DNA of 64,000 bases, from positions 496,001 through 560,000 of the forward strand of contig JAACJP010000014.1 in assembly GCA_013368375.1 (NCBI GenBank). The letters are read 5' to 3'. The translations under genes were made by a program, and so were the position numbers. Source of the stretch: Tricholomella constricta (taxonomy: Eukaryota > Basidiomycota > Agaricomycetes > Agaricales > Lyophyllaceae). A model generated the notes under the pieces. It was not told the origin of the DNA and made no database searches. It saw nothing but the letters and a program-made list of their open reading frames with translations. Below are positions 1 through 11,933 of this stretch, piece after piece (within the stretch, counting starts at the first letter, position 1; every line of letters begins with the position of its first letter).

Positions 1-2484
1 CGCCTGCACCGACCTGTGCCCTGCAGCCATTCAGGTTCCTGCGGCCTCTCTCAGACGCCATCCGAGGCCTTGTACCAGAGCCAATGGCAGGAGCGACCAC
101 GGTGGCTGACACGAACACGGGCGCGATTGAAGTAACCCCCACATCGACATCGACGCTGACGCCGGCCTCTATCTCTGCTACCGCCATATCGAGCGTCACA
201 ATTAGTCTGGCATCGACTCTGGCAGCAGCAGCAGCGACGGCGGCAGTCATGGTCCCAACGCACGCCAATGACGCAAACGACTGGCGCACCGTCCTACGCG
301 CAGCGCTGGGGGTCGTCGTCCTGGCCCTCCTCATACGCAATATTGTCAACGCGCCTGGGCATCCGGGGGCGGGGATGGAGGAACTGCGCCGGATTGAGGT
401 GGTTCGCGGGAAGCAGGAAGAGGAAGTCGAAGACTACGATTACGAATACACAGAGGAAGATGAGGACGAGGAAGAGGAAGAGGATGCAGAGATTACGGTG
501 GATTCGATCCAGCGAGAGGACGGCTCCATCGACTTCGGCGTCCTTGGCTACCACTCCGACAGCGCAAATGACAGCGAGGACGCTGCGCCCGAAATATCAG
601 ATGTCCTTCGCTCCTTCAGCAATGCGGATATGGAGCAGCTCCGAATCGAGCTCACAGAGCCTGTCTCCCAGAACGATGACGATTCCATCAGCAAATACCT
701 CCCTCCGCTTAGTATGGAACTCGCGCCTGACAGCGACGACTTCCCCTCCCCCCGTATTGCCAGCGAAGATGCCTACGTTGACAAGTCGCTCCTCGTCCCC
801 CTCCCACCCGACGAAGATGGGGATTGGCTCCAATGGGACCCGGAAGAGGTAAAGGAAGAGGTTATGGCGGCGTGGTACAGCCTTGGATTTCGAGTTGGAG
901 ATGTGCAAGTCGAAGAGGAAGCTGAAGCCGAGGCCGAAGTCGAGGCTGAAGACCAAGTAGAAGAAGACGTAGATGTAGATGTAGATGTAGAAGTAGAAGT
1001 AGTAGAGCCGTCGAACGGACCCGAGGCCTCGAGGAACCCGAGCGAGATGGACGACGAGGACGCCATCGCCGAGGACGACCTGGAGAATTTCGCCTTGGAG
1101 CACGCCGTCATCCTTAGTCCCCCACCGGCTCTAGTGGAACCTTCTTTCATCGAGTCCACCACCCCGCCGGAGCTGGACGACACCAACAAAAACGACGGCG
1201 ACCGCACGGTCACACTTGAGTATTCGTCAACACCTGTGGCGCTCGAGCCCATCATCGAGGAGGAGGAGGAGGAGAACTCCGACATCATACATGACGCCGA
1301 ATGCACGAATGTCTTCCTCGACAACTCACCTTTGACGCCCCAGCTCGAGTCCATCATCGAGGAGGATTTCGACTTCGCACATGACGCCGAATGCACGGTT
1401 ATCCTCGACAATGCGCCGTTGACCTCTCGGGAAGACATTTCCACCATACCGGCGGTCGAAGATGAGGATGAAGATGACCAGGAGGCCATCGAAGCGGGAA
1501 TGCAGGAGCTGCGACGTGTATTGGCGGAAGAACTTCGAAAGGCTGCGGAGGCGAAAACCAAATCCAAATCCAAGTCTAAATCCAAGTCGAAATCGAAGTC
1601 GAAGTCCAAATCCGAATCTAAATCCAAATCCAAATCTATCGCCCAATGTGGAGAAAGAAAGCAGAGCGCCGAGCCGTACTTGGGTCCGCTGACTCGGCTT
1701 AAACACGAGGAAGAGGCGGCGGTGGGCGATGGACGCCTGGTCGGCAGTTGGGTGCGCGATATCTTTAAGCGTGACAAGGAGGATCTGGTGCAGGAGGCGT
1801 CGCCCACGGTACGTCTATTCCTCCCTCTGATTTCTTATATTCATCGCTGATACTCATCGGAACCTGTAGCTTTCTATTTCTGATCCTTTCGAGTTCGCCG
1901 ACATCGACGTCGATGTCACTCAATCGCCCAAGGACGAGCCCCCTGCGCAAACGTCAAAGGGAGCCGAAATCACAGCCGCAGCCGCAGCCGTAGTCGTAGT
2001 CGAGGAGGTGGAGGTCGTTGAGGTCAAGGTTGAGCGTGACGAGGAGGATCTGGTACAGAAGGCGCCGCCCACGGTACGTCTATTCTTCCCTCCGATTTTT
2101 GAGACTCATCGCTGATACGTATCGGACCTGTAGCTTTCTATTTCTGATCCTTTCGAGTTCGCCGACCCCGACCCCATTCGCATTCCATCGCCCAAGGACG
2201 AGCCCCCTACACCCACACCTGCGCCAGTGTTACACGCATCAGCCATCCCAGCCGTAGACCCATGGAAGCCAGCAAGTTCCGTACGGCCACAGGTGACCGT
2301 CAGGCAGCGCATAGAGGAGGAGAAGATAAAGCTTCGAAAGGACCGTCCCGAGCTCAGCGATGAAGATAATCATAATATGGCGGAATTTATGATCAGGATG
2401 AGGGAGGCCGCCCAGGGGGCGTTGAACGAGTCGTTTGATTTGGATAGGCCGCGGACATGGCCAGAGGATTATGCAGGGAATTAG
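1..2484 (+). CDS. Acidic membrane protein family, copy A (5' end outside window)
   Basis: I do not recognise this family. Reading is open from base 3 to the splice donor at 1808. Exons 1870-2073 and 2134-2484 follow, all in phase 0, ending in TAG. Comparison with copy B shows that the N-terminal third lies outside the window. Visible features are a Ser/Thr/Ala-rich stretch, one hydrophobic segment after DWRT (bases about 280-345), then several hundred residues rich in Asp and Glu. A Lys-Ser repeat lies at 1555-1640. The C-terminal segment around VRQRIEEEKIKLRKD is the best conserved part in all three copies. The 204-base middle exon repeats the module that runs from LSISDPFEFAD to the VQKAPPT end. 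This copy keeps the full C-terminus (ending DYAGN), unlike copy B. The protein is probably membrane-anchored with a long charged tail; its function is unknown. Confidence 0.75.
1555..1640 (+). repeat. Coding Lys-Ser minisatellite in copy A
   Basis: A run of six-base units of the type AAATCC/AAGTCG encodes alternating Lys and Ser, with a Glu-Ser interruption. The same repeat occurs in copies B (about 57797-57892) and C (about 62910-62995) with different unit numbers, so its length varies within the family. Confidence 0.85.
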
Positions 2485-3560
2485 GGTGAGGAAAGTGTTT
2501 GTTAGGTGTACGGTATCTGCCTCGCATTGGGTTCCTTTTCCTTTTTTCCGTCTTTTTCCTTATCTTTTTTGGTAGCATTGGTTTGGATACACTTAGATCT
2601 GGTATACCTTCGTCAATATTATATATGATCCTCGTTGATTCCGGTTCAGCGTGAGCTTGGACGTACCGGGGTTCATCAACGCCGGGAATGGGATGGTTGA
2701 AAATCAAAAGACTAGATTCTTATACATCTATAAATATATCTGAACTTGCGTAGTTCTACCGTTTTCATTAGCTCGCATGTATGATGAAAAAGCCGGGTGC
2801 GCACCTTACTACTGCTTTATCCGAAGATAATCTGCACCATTGTCGACGCCGCACCAACTCCAGTTACAAGGTCATTCGTTGAATCATTACATGTCAATGG
2901 TCTGAGCGACTGAAAACGGGCGGGTTTCGAGGAATTGAGCGCATAAAGTCACTTCCAGTTGCAAGGATGTCGTGGTGGGGCAATATGAAGAGCGTGAAAT
3001 CCACGTGGGCGCGTTCCGAGTCCGCTGGGAGCCAAGCCGGATTCAGAGTCCCCACGCCGACATTCTTCCGTCTTCGTCCCGACGGCCATTACTGCTTCGT
3101 GGCTGCCTTTTGTCTCTCTTTGGGGTGGATCAAGTACTGTTAACTTATACGCAGAAGCTCTTCGACCGAGTGTTCCATAAGCAGCCCCCGCGCACGATTA
3201 TGATCCAGAAGAATAATCGATGTCTCGAGGCATAGCGACACCGGTGCAGCACACTGAATATCCAATTGACTTCCCCACATTCCCCGCATTCGATTAGTAT
3301 GTATATTACTTCGACCCTTTTAATGGCCTATACTAAATTGATGATTACAACAGGCAACTTGACGGCCATCCATGATGGTTAACTTGATTTCGATGGTTCC
3401 CTGGGACTTGGGCGTCCCATCTCTCGTGCTCTGGAAAGCTCCGTAACTGCGCATGCGATGCGCAAATATGGATCAAGGTCATATCTGAGGTAAAACAGAT
3501 TGTTCATTGGCCGATTTGAGCACTAGGTATTTCAAGTGTCCCAACTACCGGGCTACTGGG
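2485..3560 (+). repeat. 3' flanking repeat of copy A, also found inverted at copies B and C
   Basis: No gene is supported here. The stretch from the stop codon to about 3475 matches, on the opposite strand, the 3' flank of copy B (about 55660-56720) and in part that of copy C (61200-62180). Shared blocks include the segment near 2782-2900 and the segment near 3360-3475 around TTCGATGGTTCCCTGGGAC. The duplication unit is therefore gene plus about 1 kb downstream. ORFs inside it are not conserved as coding. Confidence 0.8.
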
Positions 3561-6500
3561 TCAAGGTGCGTGGGTCTCTTTACCCACTGGCCAGTTTATC
3601 TTGACTTCCGTGCAGGACTCGAGTGCCCGTTTCCACAACTGATTGCCACTCATCGTTTGACGATCACCGATGATGATCAGCGCTAGACGGGCGCGAGTCC
3701 ACATCACATTCAGCCGCCTAGCATCCTCAAGGAAGCCAATATCTCCTTTCACATTGCATCGAACCGTCGAAAAGATGATGATGTCGCTTTCTCGTCCTTG
3801 AAACGCGTCGACTGTTGAACAAGGAACAGAAGCAGGAAGTTTTTCACGAAGAGCTGTAATTTGTTTCTTGTATGGGCTGAGGACCGTTATCTTCAGAGGC
3901 GCCGCTGATTGAGTCACGGTAAGCATGGGTAAGATATGTTTAACCAGTTCGACCTGGCCGACGTTGCTTTTCGACATGCCGCCCATATCCTCCCCGGTAG
4001 AGCATTGAATAAAGACGGTCGGAATAAGGACCCCGCCGTTGTGTCGAGGCCAAGGGAAAGACGTCGTTGAGAGGACATCGACAATCCCTTCAGTATCCGT
4101 AAGACCAGTTTGGAGTTTGTTATCATAGAACTCCCTCGAAGGAAAGGCCATCAGTTCCCTTGGTGAACGGTATTGCACGTCCAACATGGTTTTACGCATC
4201 TGAGGTTTCTCGACGTGGGTGTAGAGGCGTTCCAACAGCGAGATGTCGAATTGCAAGGCTGCACCCATCTTTCCCACAATTGGACGAAGTTGAACACTGT
4301 TGGCCACCTTGGGGTGAATTTAAGTTAACTTGCGATGTAAGCCGATAGACTTACTGGTCTCCAACGAGTATACCTCGTTTAACTCCTTTGACGAGAGGTA
4401 TGAGGGCACACGGCTCTGTTATCTGAGACGCTTCGTCTATGATTGCGATGTCGAAGTCGACTTTCCGCAGAGTTCCCAGCCCAGCTCCTTGAAGTGATTT
4501 GTTAGTGTGAAGAGTCATGGTTTCATTTGAAATACTTACCTGCGCATGTCGTGAACACCAGAACGGCTGCTTTGACCCTCTCCTGAGCCTTCTTGGCCAG
4601 CCGATTGTTTTCGTTGGTGTCACCACCTACCCTAGCATCGACGGTGTAATGTTTCAAGTCCTCATTGACCTTTGACTGATCGGTAGCAACACGGAGTATA
4701 TGCTCTTCTGGGAGAAGTTCTTCCTTTGCATTGAGAGCAACGAATCTCTCAAGCACGTTGTCAACCGCTATCCATACAATCAGCTATGATCCTATTTGCG
4801 CCAATGGACCTGTAATCACCGTTGTGCGTTGACGCCGTCATTAAGACTTTGGGAGGTTCGCCACCAGAGGATCTCCTTAAAATATCCCGCAAAATATCGA
4901 CGACTACGGTCGTTTTCCCGGTTCCTGGAATATCAATCGGTCAACTATTAGAGTAAAGCATAGGTAGCGACATACCAGGAGGTCCCCATATCAATGAGAG
5001 TCGCGCCATGGATGAACTGACCGCCGTGATTTGGCTTTCATTCAGCCGACTAGATGTAAATGAAGAGCTCGGATCCGAGACGACGTTGATTTCCGTAGGA
5101 TCTTCATCCGTTGTTTCGCCGGTTATCAAGTCGTGAAATTGACAGCAAGCTGCTCCTTCCTTCAAAAGCCGTAGGACAGCATCCATCATTGCTCTCGATG
5201 TGGCTACAGAAGTGCTGGCATCAGGCAGGCAAGCGTTTTAAAAAAACACATACACACCAATGATACCTGCATCATACATATTCCAATTCATGTGTTCCAT
5301 TTCAGGTGGAGGTGGGTGGAACAGGAGGATTTTTAGCTCTCCTTTGGACGCCACAACGACGAGCCCATCGAGTACCAGAGCTTCCGTCAATCGATTTGTC
5401 GCCTTCGATGATGCTTGCAGTCGAATATGGGAGTGTAGGCGAACAGGAGTTCTCGCATCAATTCGGACCACGCCTCGTATGTGCTTTGGATCGTCAGAAA
5501 TGAAGCTGAGCTTCACTTGGGTAGGAGGCGTTCTCTGCCTTTTCGGCTTGCCGGAGTCATCACAAGGGCATTCATCAGCAGCTTCCTCAGCGCGATCGAA
5601 GGCGATTGAAAGAGCAAACTTGCACCCATATTGCATAGACGAAGATAGTGTACCAGCAACAACATTGACGCGGCAATCATTCAGCACCAGAAGAACTTCT
5701 TGAACAAGATTGCGCGAACGGACAGAAAGGGCTGCCAACATCAGGAGGTCAAAGTATTGCTCCACATCCAGATCAGCGATGGCCTTTGACATTTTCTCCA
5801 GAGCGACAAGGACAACAATTCCCAGAGCGTTTGCAGACCGAATGACATTGCGGCAGATTTCGTGGGTCATACCCGCTATTGGGTCGGCGAGAGAGCCATC
5901 GTCGTTCGGTTGGAAGGACTTGAGTAGGGCGAAGACCAGAGGAGGATACATCTCTATCCACCGCTTCACAGTCTCGCGATCTAGAGGAACCTGGGCCACG
6001 GTGAAGTTGAAAATGAAGAACACTTCTTCTTCTGCGTGGTGCTGGAGGGCGAAGAGCATGATCTCGTCAATTTCCGGTCGCATCTTCGTCGATAAATGAG
6101 CCGCCATGCTATCTACCGTATGTCGTTCGTATTTCAGATCTTCCAAGTCGCGTATTGATCCAGGAAGAGGCCCAAAACTGATGTCCGACTGAGGATCGGC
6201 ATTCACGCTTGGGAAAGCCCAGGCTGACGGGACAGGAAATCGTTTTCCAGAGACCTTAGCTGTTGGCGAAGGGTCGGTATCTACTCTCGGAAATGCGATC
6301 CACGCTTTGGGAAAGAAGGACGGCATGAACAATCTATTCTTCTCATCATCCCAATTCACACTGCGCAGGTCGTTGAACTGATATGGCGCTGCCCGACGTT
6401 GAAATCGCGGGAGGAATTCCTCAGTCGGAACACTGACAAAGGTCAGAGATGCTCATCCCTTGATGAAATTGACTTACTGTTTGAACCACAAGTCAAACAA

Positions 6501-9500
6501 CTGGTGAGATACACGATCACGGTTGGAGACGACGTGGAGCTCAATTGCGACTACCGGCGTACTCCGGATTTGACCAATTTGCTGTTGATAGCTTTAGAAA
6601 TAGAGAACTGAAAGAGAAAACAAGAACCTCATACCCTTTTAACCGTTGCGGAAATCTTCTGCAGCGCAATGCTGGCGGCGATTCCGGAGCCCGGCGGACG
6701 ATTGATGAAGACAAATGTGTCCCCAATTTGTTTGTTGTAAAGCTGGAAGTGAGTGTCGCTGACATGTAAACGATATCCGGCCGTGCACGGTCGATAACCA
6801 GACAATGTTGAAGCCGTATTTGGCATGAATGAGCATACCACGACGTTCTTATTGACGTCCGGATCCTCTCCCCAAGGTATGTCGCCCCTCATGAAAATTC
6901 CGATAGCGAAACGTTCTTCTGTCTAAAAGCGATGAGTATAGCATTGTAGAATCCCTGACCAGGTCAACAGCACCCTTACTTTGATGATAAGCAACTTCCT
7001 TGTAAATTCCTGCGTCGCCATTTGGAGATATTCAAAGAATGTGGCAAGCCCATTGACCTTGGACGAATACAGGCGCTGCATCGAGAAAGGACGGTTTAGA
7101 TTTCTCTGAAACAGATCTCGCGGCTTGAGGATATCAGAGCGAATCAAGGAGTTCCAGACGTATGGATGATCTTCAGGCGACAAGCCTAGAGTGACGCTCA
7201 AGGCATATTTCTCCCTGGTGCTGAGGGCGGACATGTCGAGGTGATTCAAGAATGGTATGATGTCAATGTTATGTTTGTGTGCAACAATGCACGCGAGGTT
7301 GAACAGCTCATACTCGGATACCGCGCTTTGATGGCTCTGAAGGAGTGCAACAAGGATTTTCTGGCCTTCATTCGCGTCAGCAGAGGTTATGATGTCTCTG
7401 AGTGAAACATTCTCGTCTTTGGCGAACTGGTCAGCAAACTTGGCTCTTTCCGCCTCCAAGAGGTCCAGAATATAAGGTTCCAAATCGGAACGTTCTGGTG
7501 GATCCGTTAAGCGGTCCGGGATCTTGATCCGCGCACCATCTACGCACTGAGAGTGCAGAGCGTTGAGTTCTTGACATTCTGGGGACAAAGCACCCAATGG
7601 ACTGGCGCGGACCCATTTTGCATGCAAAGAGGCCACCCTGGCGACTCCAGCACTGGGAATACAAGCTTAACATTGAGAATAGTCGATGGCCGGAAGTTCG
7701 ATGCTTACCCACTGTACGATGCGAAATAGTTTGCGAGATCAGATCTGTCGATCTTCTTACTGACATGCTCCTTATTCCCAGGGTAATCGTACGACTAGGG
7801 TCACATAATCAGCAATAAAACGATTGCTGGAAGAGAAGACTCTTACTTCCGCTACTTTAGTGGGAACGATATCCTTGTCCCAGCAAACGAAATATTCGTC
7901 ACCTGGAACGTGAAGTAAGTTGAATGAGGTGCGATCTGAAGGTATTTTGCCAAAACCTTACCATCAAGATCTCCACCACTGCTCATAGACGGCGCAGAAT
8001 GGTGTCCAGGCCGAGCAACAGATGCAAACACCACACAGTCCACAAGGTGCACAAGTTTGGAGTGTTGCACCGCATGCAACTTCAAACAATCACCAGGATG
8101 GAGACATGGATTGCGTACGACTATAACATCCCCATGAATCGGAGTCGAGGGGCCCTTAGGAGTCGTTATGCGGATGTGGACTTCTCCCTCCTTGAGGACC
8201 TGATAAGGATCGCACACACCGAATAGCCGTCGAGAGTCTCGGATAAAGATGGGCGCTTTGGATCTGCCCTTCTCGTTCCGAAACTTTGCCACTTCTGACA
8301 GCTGGAGTCGTCTGATTTTCACAGAAATTTTCGGGTCATCCAGACCGTCCAGAAGGACCTTTTCAGCAAGATCTTCCTGGCCGATGGCAAACAGGAAATC
8401 GACGGCCTTGATAGGATCGATCGCAGCGTCTGTGACCCAGTCAAAATATTCCTGCTGTTTCGCCAATAATTTATCGTTCGTAATCCCGAGGCTCGATAAG
8501 AGAACCATGACATCGTTGTTCAGGCGGCCAAAGCTATAGGGTTTCGAGTGGTTGACGACCGAGAACGTGAGATCCGCTGTGGTTGAAAACTTCTTCATGC
8601 TTTTTCGGAACTGCACCAAGTGCTTTTTCTCCCTGTCCAAATCTGGATGGAGCATCAGGACGCCTTTGTATCCCAGATACCTGCTTGAGAGTCAGAAGGA
8701 AAAACGACGATCGAAAGAAACACCCAATGACCGAATTTGGAAGACTGTAGGCGTGTATCTCACACCCCTGATGATAATCTTTTTTTCTTTGCTCACTTGC
8801 GTCGCAAAGCGTCGCGACATGAGACCGCATCCATCGGAAAAGATCTCATCTCCTGATTTTATGTCGGAGATGTCAGCGATATAGCGAGGATCCAGCTGCC
8901 AGTCTAGTTGAGCCTCAGAGAACAGTAAACCGATCCGCTTTGCGCCTGGGTAGAGAGAGAGTTAGGTCATTAACAAAGAAAGAGCAGGCCCCACCCACGC
9001 TTAGCGATGTTCATGATCCTCCCATAATCTCCCAGCTCGTAAATTCGAGCATCGAGTTCGGCATCTGATTTGGCCTGTCGCATGAAACAAGATCTTCCTC
9101 TCTGATGAAGCTCATCAGCGATGTAGATAACTATGTCTGAGAAATGCTTACCAGTTGACTGGGACTGTGATGATAGAAGCGATATTGCACGCCGTTCAAA
9201 AAAAGCCCTGCCTTGAAGAGGCGTATGATGTACTCTGCTCCTTCTCGTATAGTGGATTCCGGGAATCGAAGATTTCCAAACGACACCAGGACGAACTTTG
9301 ATGGATCATCAGAGCGTAGGATCCTGTTCTCGGGAAATCTGGTGATCTGGAGAGTGATCTTGTTCTCGCTGAAACTTATGAGCTTTCCATCTTTGGGACG
9401 ATTGGAGGGGACTTCCAAAGCCCTCGGTGGGACAATGAATCGCCAGTTGTCATCGTTCTTCGTAGGGTTATCTCGTAGCACGTAGGGATACATGAAAGCT

Positions 9501-9574
9501 GTTGACAATCGATGTTGAGTGGCGACCAAGAGAGGCGCCCAGATCCTGAGAACGTCGCGAGCGCTTATTCGAAC
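3561..9574 (-). CDS. RNA-dependent RNA polymerase fused to SF1 (Upf1-like) helicase
   Basis: One minus-strand gene of many short-intron exons, roughly 1,700 codons. The N-terminal half is a cellular (QDE-1/Rdp1-type) RdRP. It has the SDGCG motif near 8830, a GYKGV-type segment near 8665, NPCLHPGD near 8080, and the catalytic loop GGDLDGD split by the intron 7961-7903, followed by EYFVCWD. The RdRP C-terminal domain (HSQCVDGARIKIP) continues at 7630-6960. In-frame junctions I traced (TEERF exon, QIGQI exon, phase-2 entry to VPTEEF) lead through a 350-residue linker (6400-5250) into the helicase. That part has Walker A GPPGTGKTT (across intron 4976-4922), DEAS near 4430, VDAFQGRESD near 3800 and an RRLNVMWTRAR-type motif VI near 3710. 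Inferred role: small-RNA amplification with coupled unwinding. The 5' end is unresolved. A CTAAC branch and acceptor lie at 9575, so an upstream exon is expected, perhaps ending at 9638 and antisense to the next gene. Confidence 0.88.
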
Positions 9575-9622
9575 CTAAAACCCGCAGTTAGCCCCGCCTT
9601 TTCATTCTTTCCACATTGACAA

Positions 9623-10240
9623 ATGAAAAGAGTTTACATTGTCGGCCCATCGGTGAAGTCTTACTACTCTCCAGTGTTTCAACGCTTTGTTAACGTGCCC
9701 GAATAGTCAACAGGGAAAACTACCCTTATCAATGCGCTTGCACGGAAACTTGGCTTGGACGGACCCGCAGTCGTAAAAGAGGTTGCTCGGGACGTCATGG
9801 CGACCCAGGGTTTTAGTCGGAAGGACGTAGGATCACTCGAAATGCAGCAAGCTATCATGTTCGCACATTTGAAGAAGGAAGATGAAGGGCAGTGGTGTCC
9901 TGTACAAATATGCGATAGATCAGCCGTGGACCCCATCGTGTACGCTGTTTTGACATCGTGCGATGATGAAGAAGCCCGAACACGTCGAGATATCATGGTA
10001 AACTCACCACATTTCCAACACGCACTCCATAATTATCGCCATTCGAGGTTTCTACTGCTGGCGCCAGTACCCGACTGGTTGATAGACGATGGGATCCGCC
10101 TTGTAGAGCATCAAGGCCAATGCTTCGCGGCCTTTAAAGCCGTGCTTGAAGGGCTGGATATCGAATTTCAAGGAATTGGGCCAGAGATGAGGTTCTTGGA
10201 GGAGAGGCTCTTGACAGTGCTTGGACTGTTGAAGATGTGA
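9623..10240 (+). CDS. Small P-loop ATPase (AAA_28/NadR-Ttd14-like)
   Basis: Two exons, 9623-9652 and 9707-10240, joined in phase 0 give 187 residues. The join creates the Walker A motif GPSSTGKTT at residues 8-16, directly after the N-terminal strand MKRVYIV. This places the loop where AAA_28-type nucleotide-binding proteins have it, and is the reason for choosing this start. A CDRSAVDP segment (about residue 86) and the alternating hydrophobic and charged C-terminal half fit a small NTPase or kinase fold. The substrate is unknown. The gene is divergent from the RdRP-helicase gene with essentially no spacer. Its exon 1 and intron may overlap an upstream exon of that gene on the other strand. 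Confidence 0.8.
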
Positions 10241-11933
10241 TTCTCACTGGCCAGGGAAGGTTGAAGGGTATCGCGATAGCAGACACTAGTTATACCAATG
10301 GCCATTGACTCGTAACTTATCTTGCTGTCCTATATGCTGGGTGCGCGCTATAGGTTAATGTGACAAGTTTATCATTCCAAGCCATGTTACAAGTAGAAAA
10401 GGCAATGAGCAGCAGAACATTTGGATGACAGGAAGCTTCACAAGAGGTTCAAAGTTGATGACCATAATTTTTGAAGTGAATACTTGATCAATGCCAAATG
10501 AAACCAAATAAAGTATGGAAGGTCACACACTTCAGCGCCTGGCCAACCTCAACCTGCCAGTGAGCTTCATTTACCGCCGAGGATAGCAGGTATCAAATGA
10601 CCCTCCAAAAAGTCTATGCGAAACCCAATAAATCGTAACTGGAGTGCTAATATCGCGAATTTTAAAAGACCGCGGTGCGTCCGACTTGCATCGAGATGGC
10701 TGTTGCATGAGTCAAGGAGTCCTGAATATCTGCTAGACTTCAGTAGAACAGACGGTCGTGCATCATCTTTAGAAAACCGTTCATTGTAAGTGAGGAGGTT
10801 ATCGGAGCACGCCGCAGTGCGCCGACCTAGATTCTGCCTGACCGTTTTGTCATCCAATTCGCCCACAAGGACTCTCCGGAATCCATATGACTCCTGCTCA
10901 TAATTTGGGGACTTCTCTCTACGAAACTGCTTCTAAAAGCTTCTACGGAGATAGTTATCGCTCTGTCGCATATTTTAGCTGACGGTCATACAGCTATGAC
11001 AGTGACGAGCGTTTATTTTTAGAATCGCATCAGGACTCCGGTGAGCACCTGACCAGTCGGCTCTCATCGCCTTTGGACCCATGCGCTCGCTGTCACTTCG
11101 AACCATGCGATGAAACCCAGTCAACGAGCCGGCCCGTTTCTGCTTCCGCTCGGGGGACGAGACATATGTATGGAGTGTCCCCGAGTAGCTTCCATGTGGC
11201 CGACAGGTGTGGACTGGTAAGTTCAAAGAGCCAACCAACTATTTATAATATCCACTTATTTTTGAGCTACGCCTACTCAGAGTTTGTATGAAGTGGGGGC
11301 ATGACGGCCAAATAGCGCGCCATGGGAGGATTGCAAGCTCTGACTTGTGCTATCAATGTCAAACCACCGAAACACGGACCCAAACGCGGATGGTATAGAT
11401 GGGATATGTTCACTTATCTCCGCGAATGACCGTCATGGCGGTATTTTCTCTGGTGGTGAGCCAGAGGGATCAGATGCCGACAACACCTGATCGTCTCTCA
11501 AGCGCGTCGCGCTTCTTTCCTTGTGTTGGCCTCCTCGCGCGCCATATGGTACCAACTCAGAACGACTCTTGATGATCGAGCAACACTAAAATATTGGCAA
11601 ACGCCTGCGAACCATTTCCCATCAGGTGCGCGCACGATTGATGCTTCCTTTAGGATATCCATTCGCATCTCAGAATACCTCGCAAAACTCGCGACATATA
11701 CTTCCCGGTGGCAGTCTAAAACTGCCTCCTGATTCGATGGCACACTCCTGTCCAACTATCCGCTCAATTTTATGGTCCTTCTCTCTTATCATGTGTCGTG
11801 ACACGCGATCTTCGAAGGTCATGTTCCGCCAACTACCATGCCCGAAAAAAATGCAAGAAAAAGTATAAAGGCTTGAGGTATTCATGGAAAACGACCAGGT
11901 TCTCGATCTACTGAATCACCTCTCTGCTTAACA
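10241..11933. other. Intergenic region without supported gene
   Basis: Nothing here is recognisable as a gene. A 99-codon minus-strand ORF (10567-10866) has no known motif. The part next to 11934 should hold the fungalysin 1 promoter; a TATAAAG-like string lies at about 11864-11870, some 65 bases before the ATG. Confidence 0.5.

Noticed and set aside
773..1807. Long minus-strand ORF rich in Ser opposite copy A
   Set aside because: It is the antisense of the Asp/Glu and Lys-Ser coding region; similar Ser-rich shadows lie opposite copies B and C.
2972..3235. ORF in the 3' flank of copy A
   Set aside because: The duplicated flanks at copies B and C do not keep this frame, so it is not coding.
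10567..10866. 99-codon minus-strand ORF considered as an N-terminal exon of the RdRP
   Set aside because: No recognisable RdRP motif, and the AAA_28 gene on the other strand lies between; not enough support.
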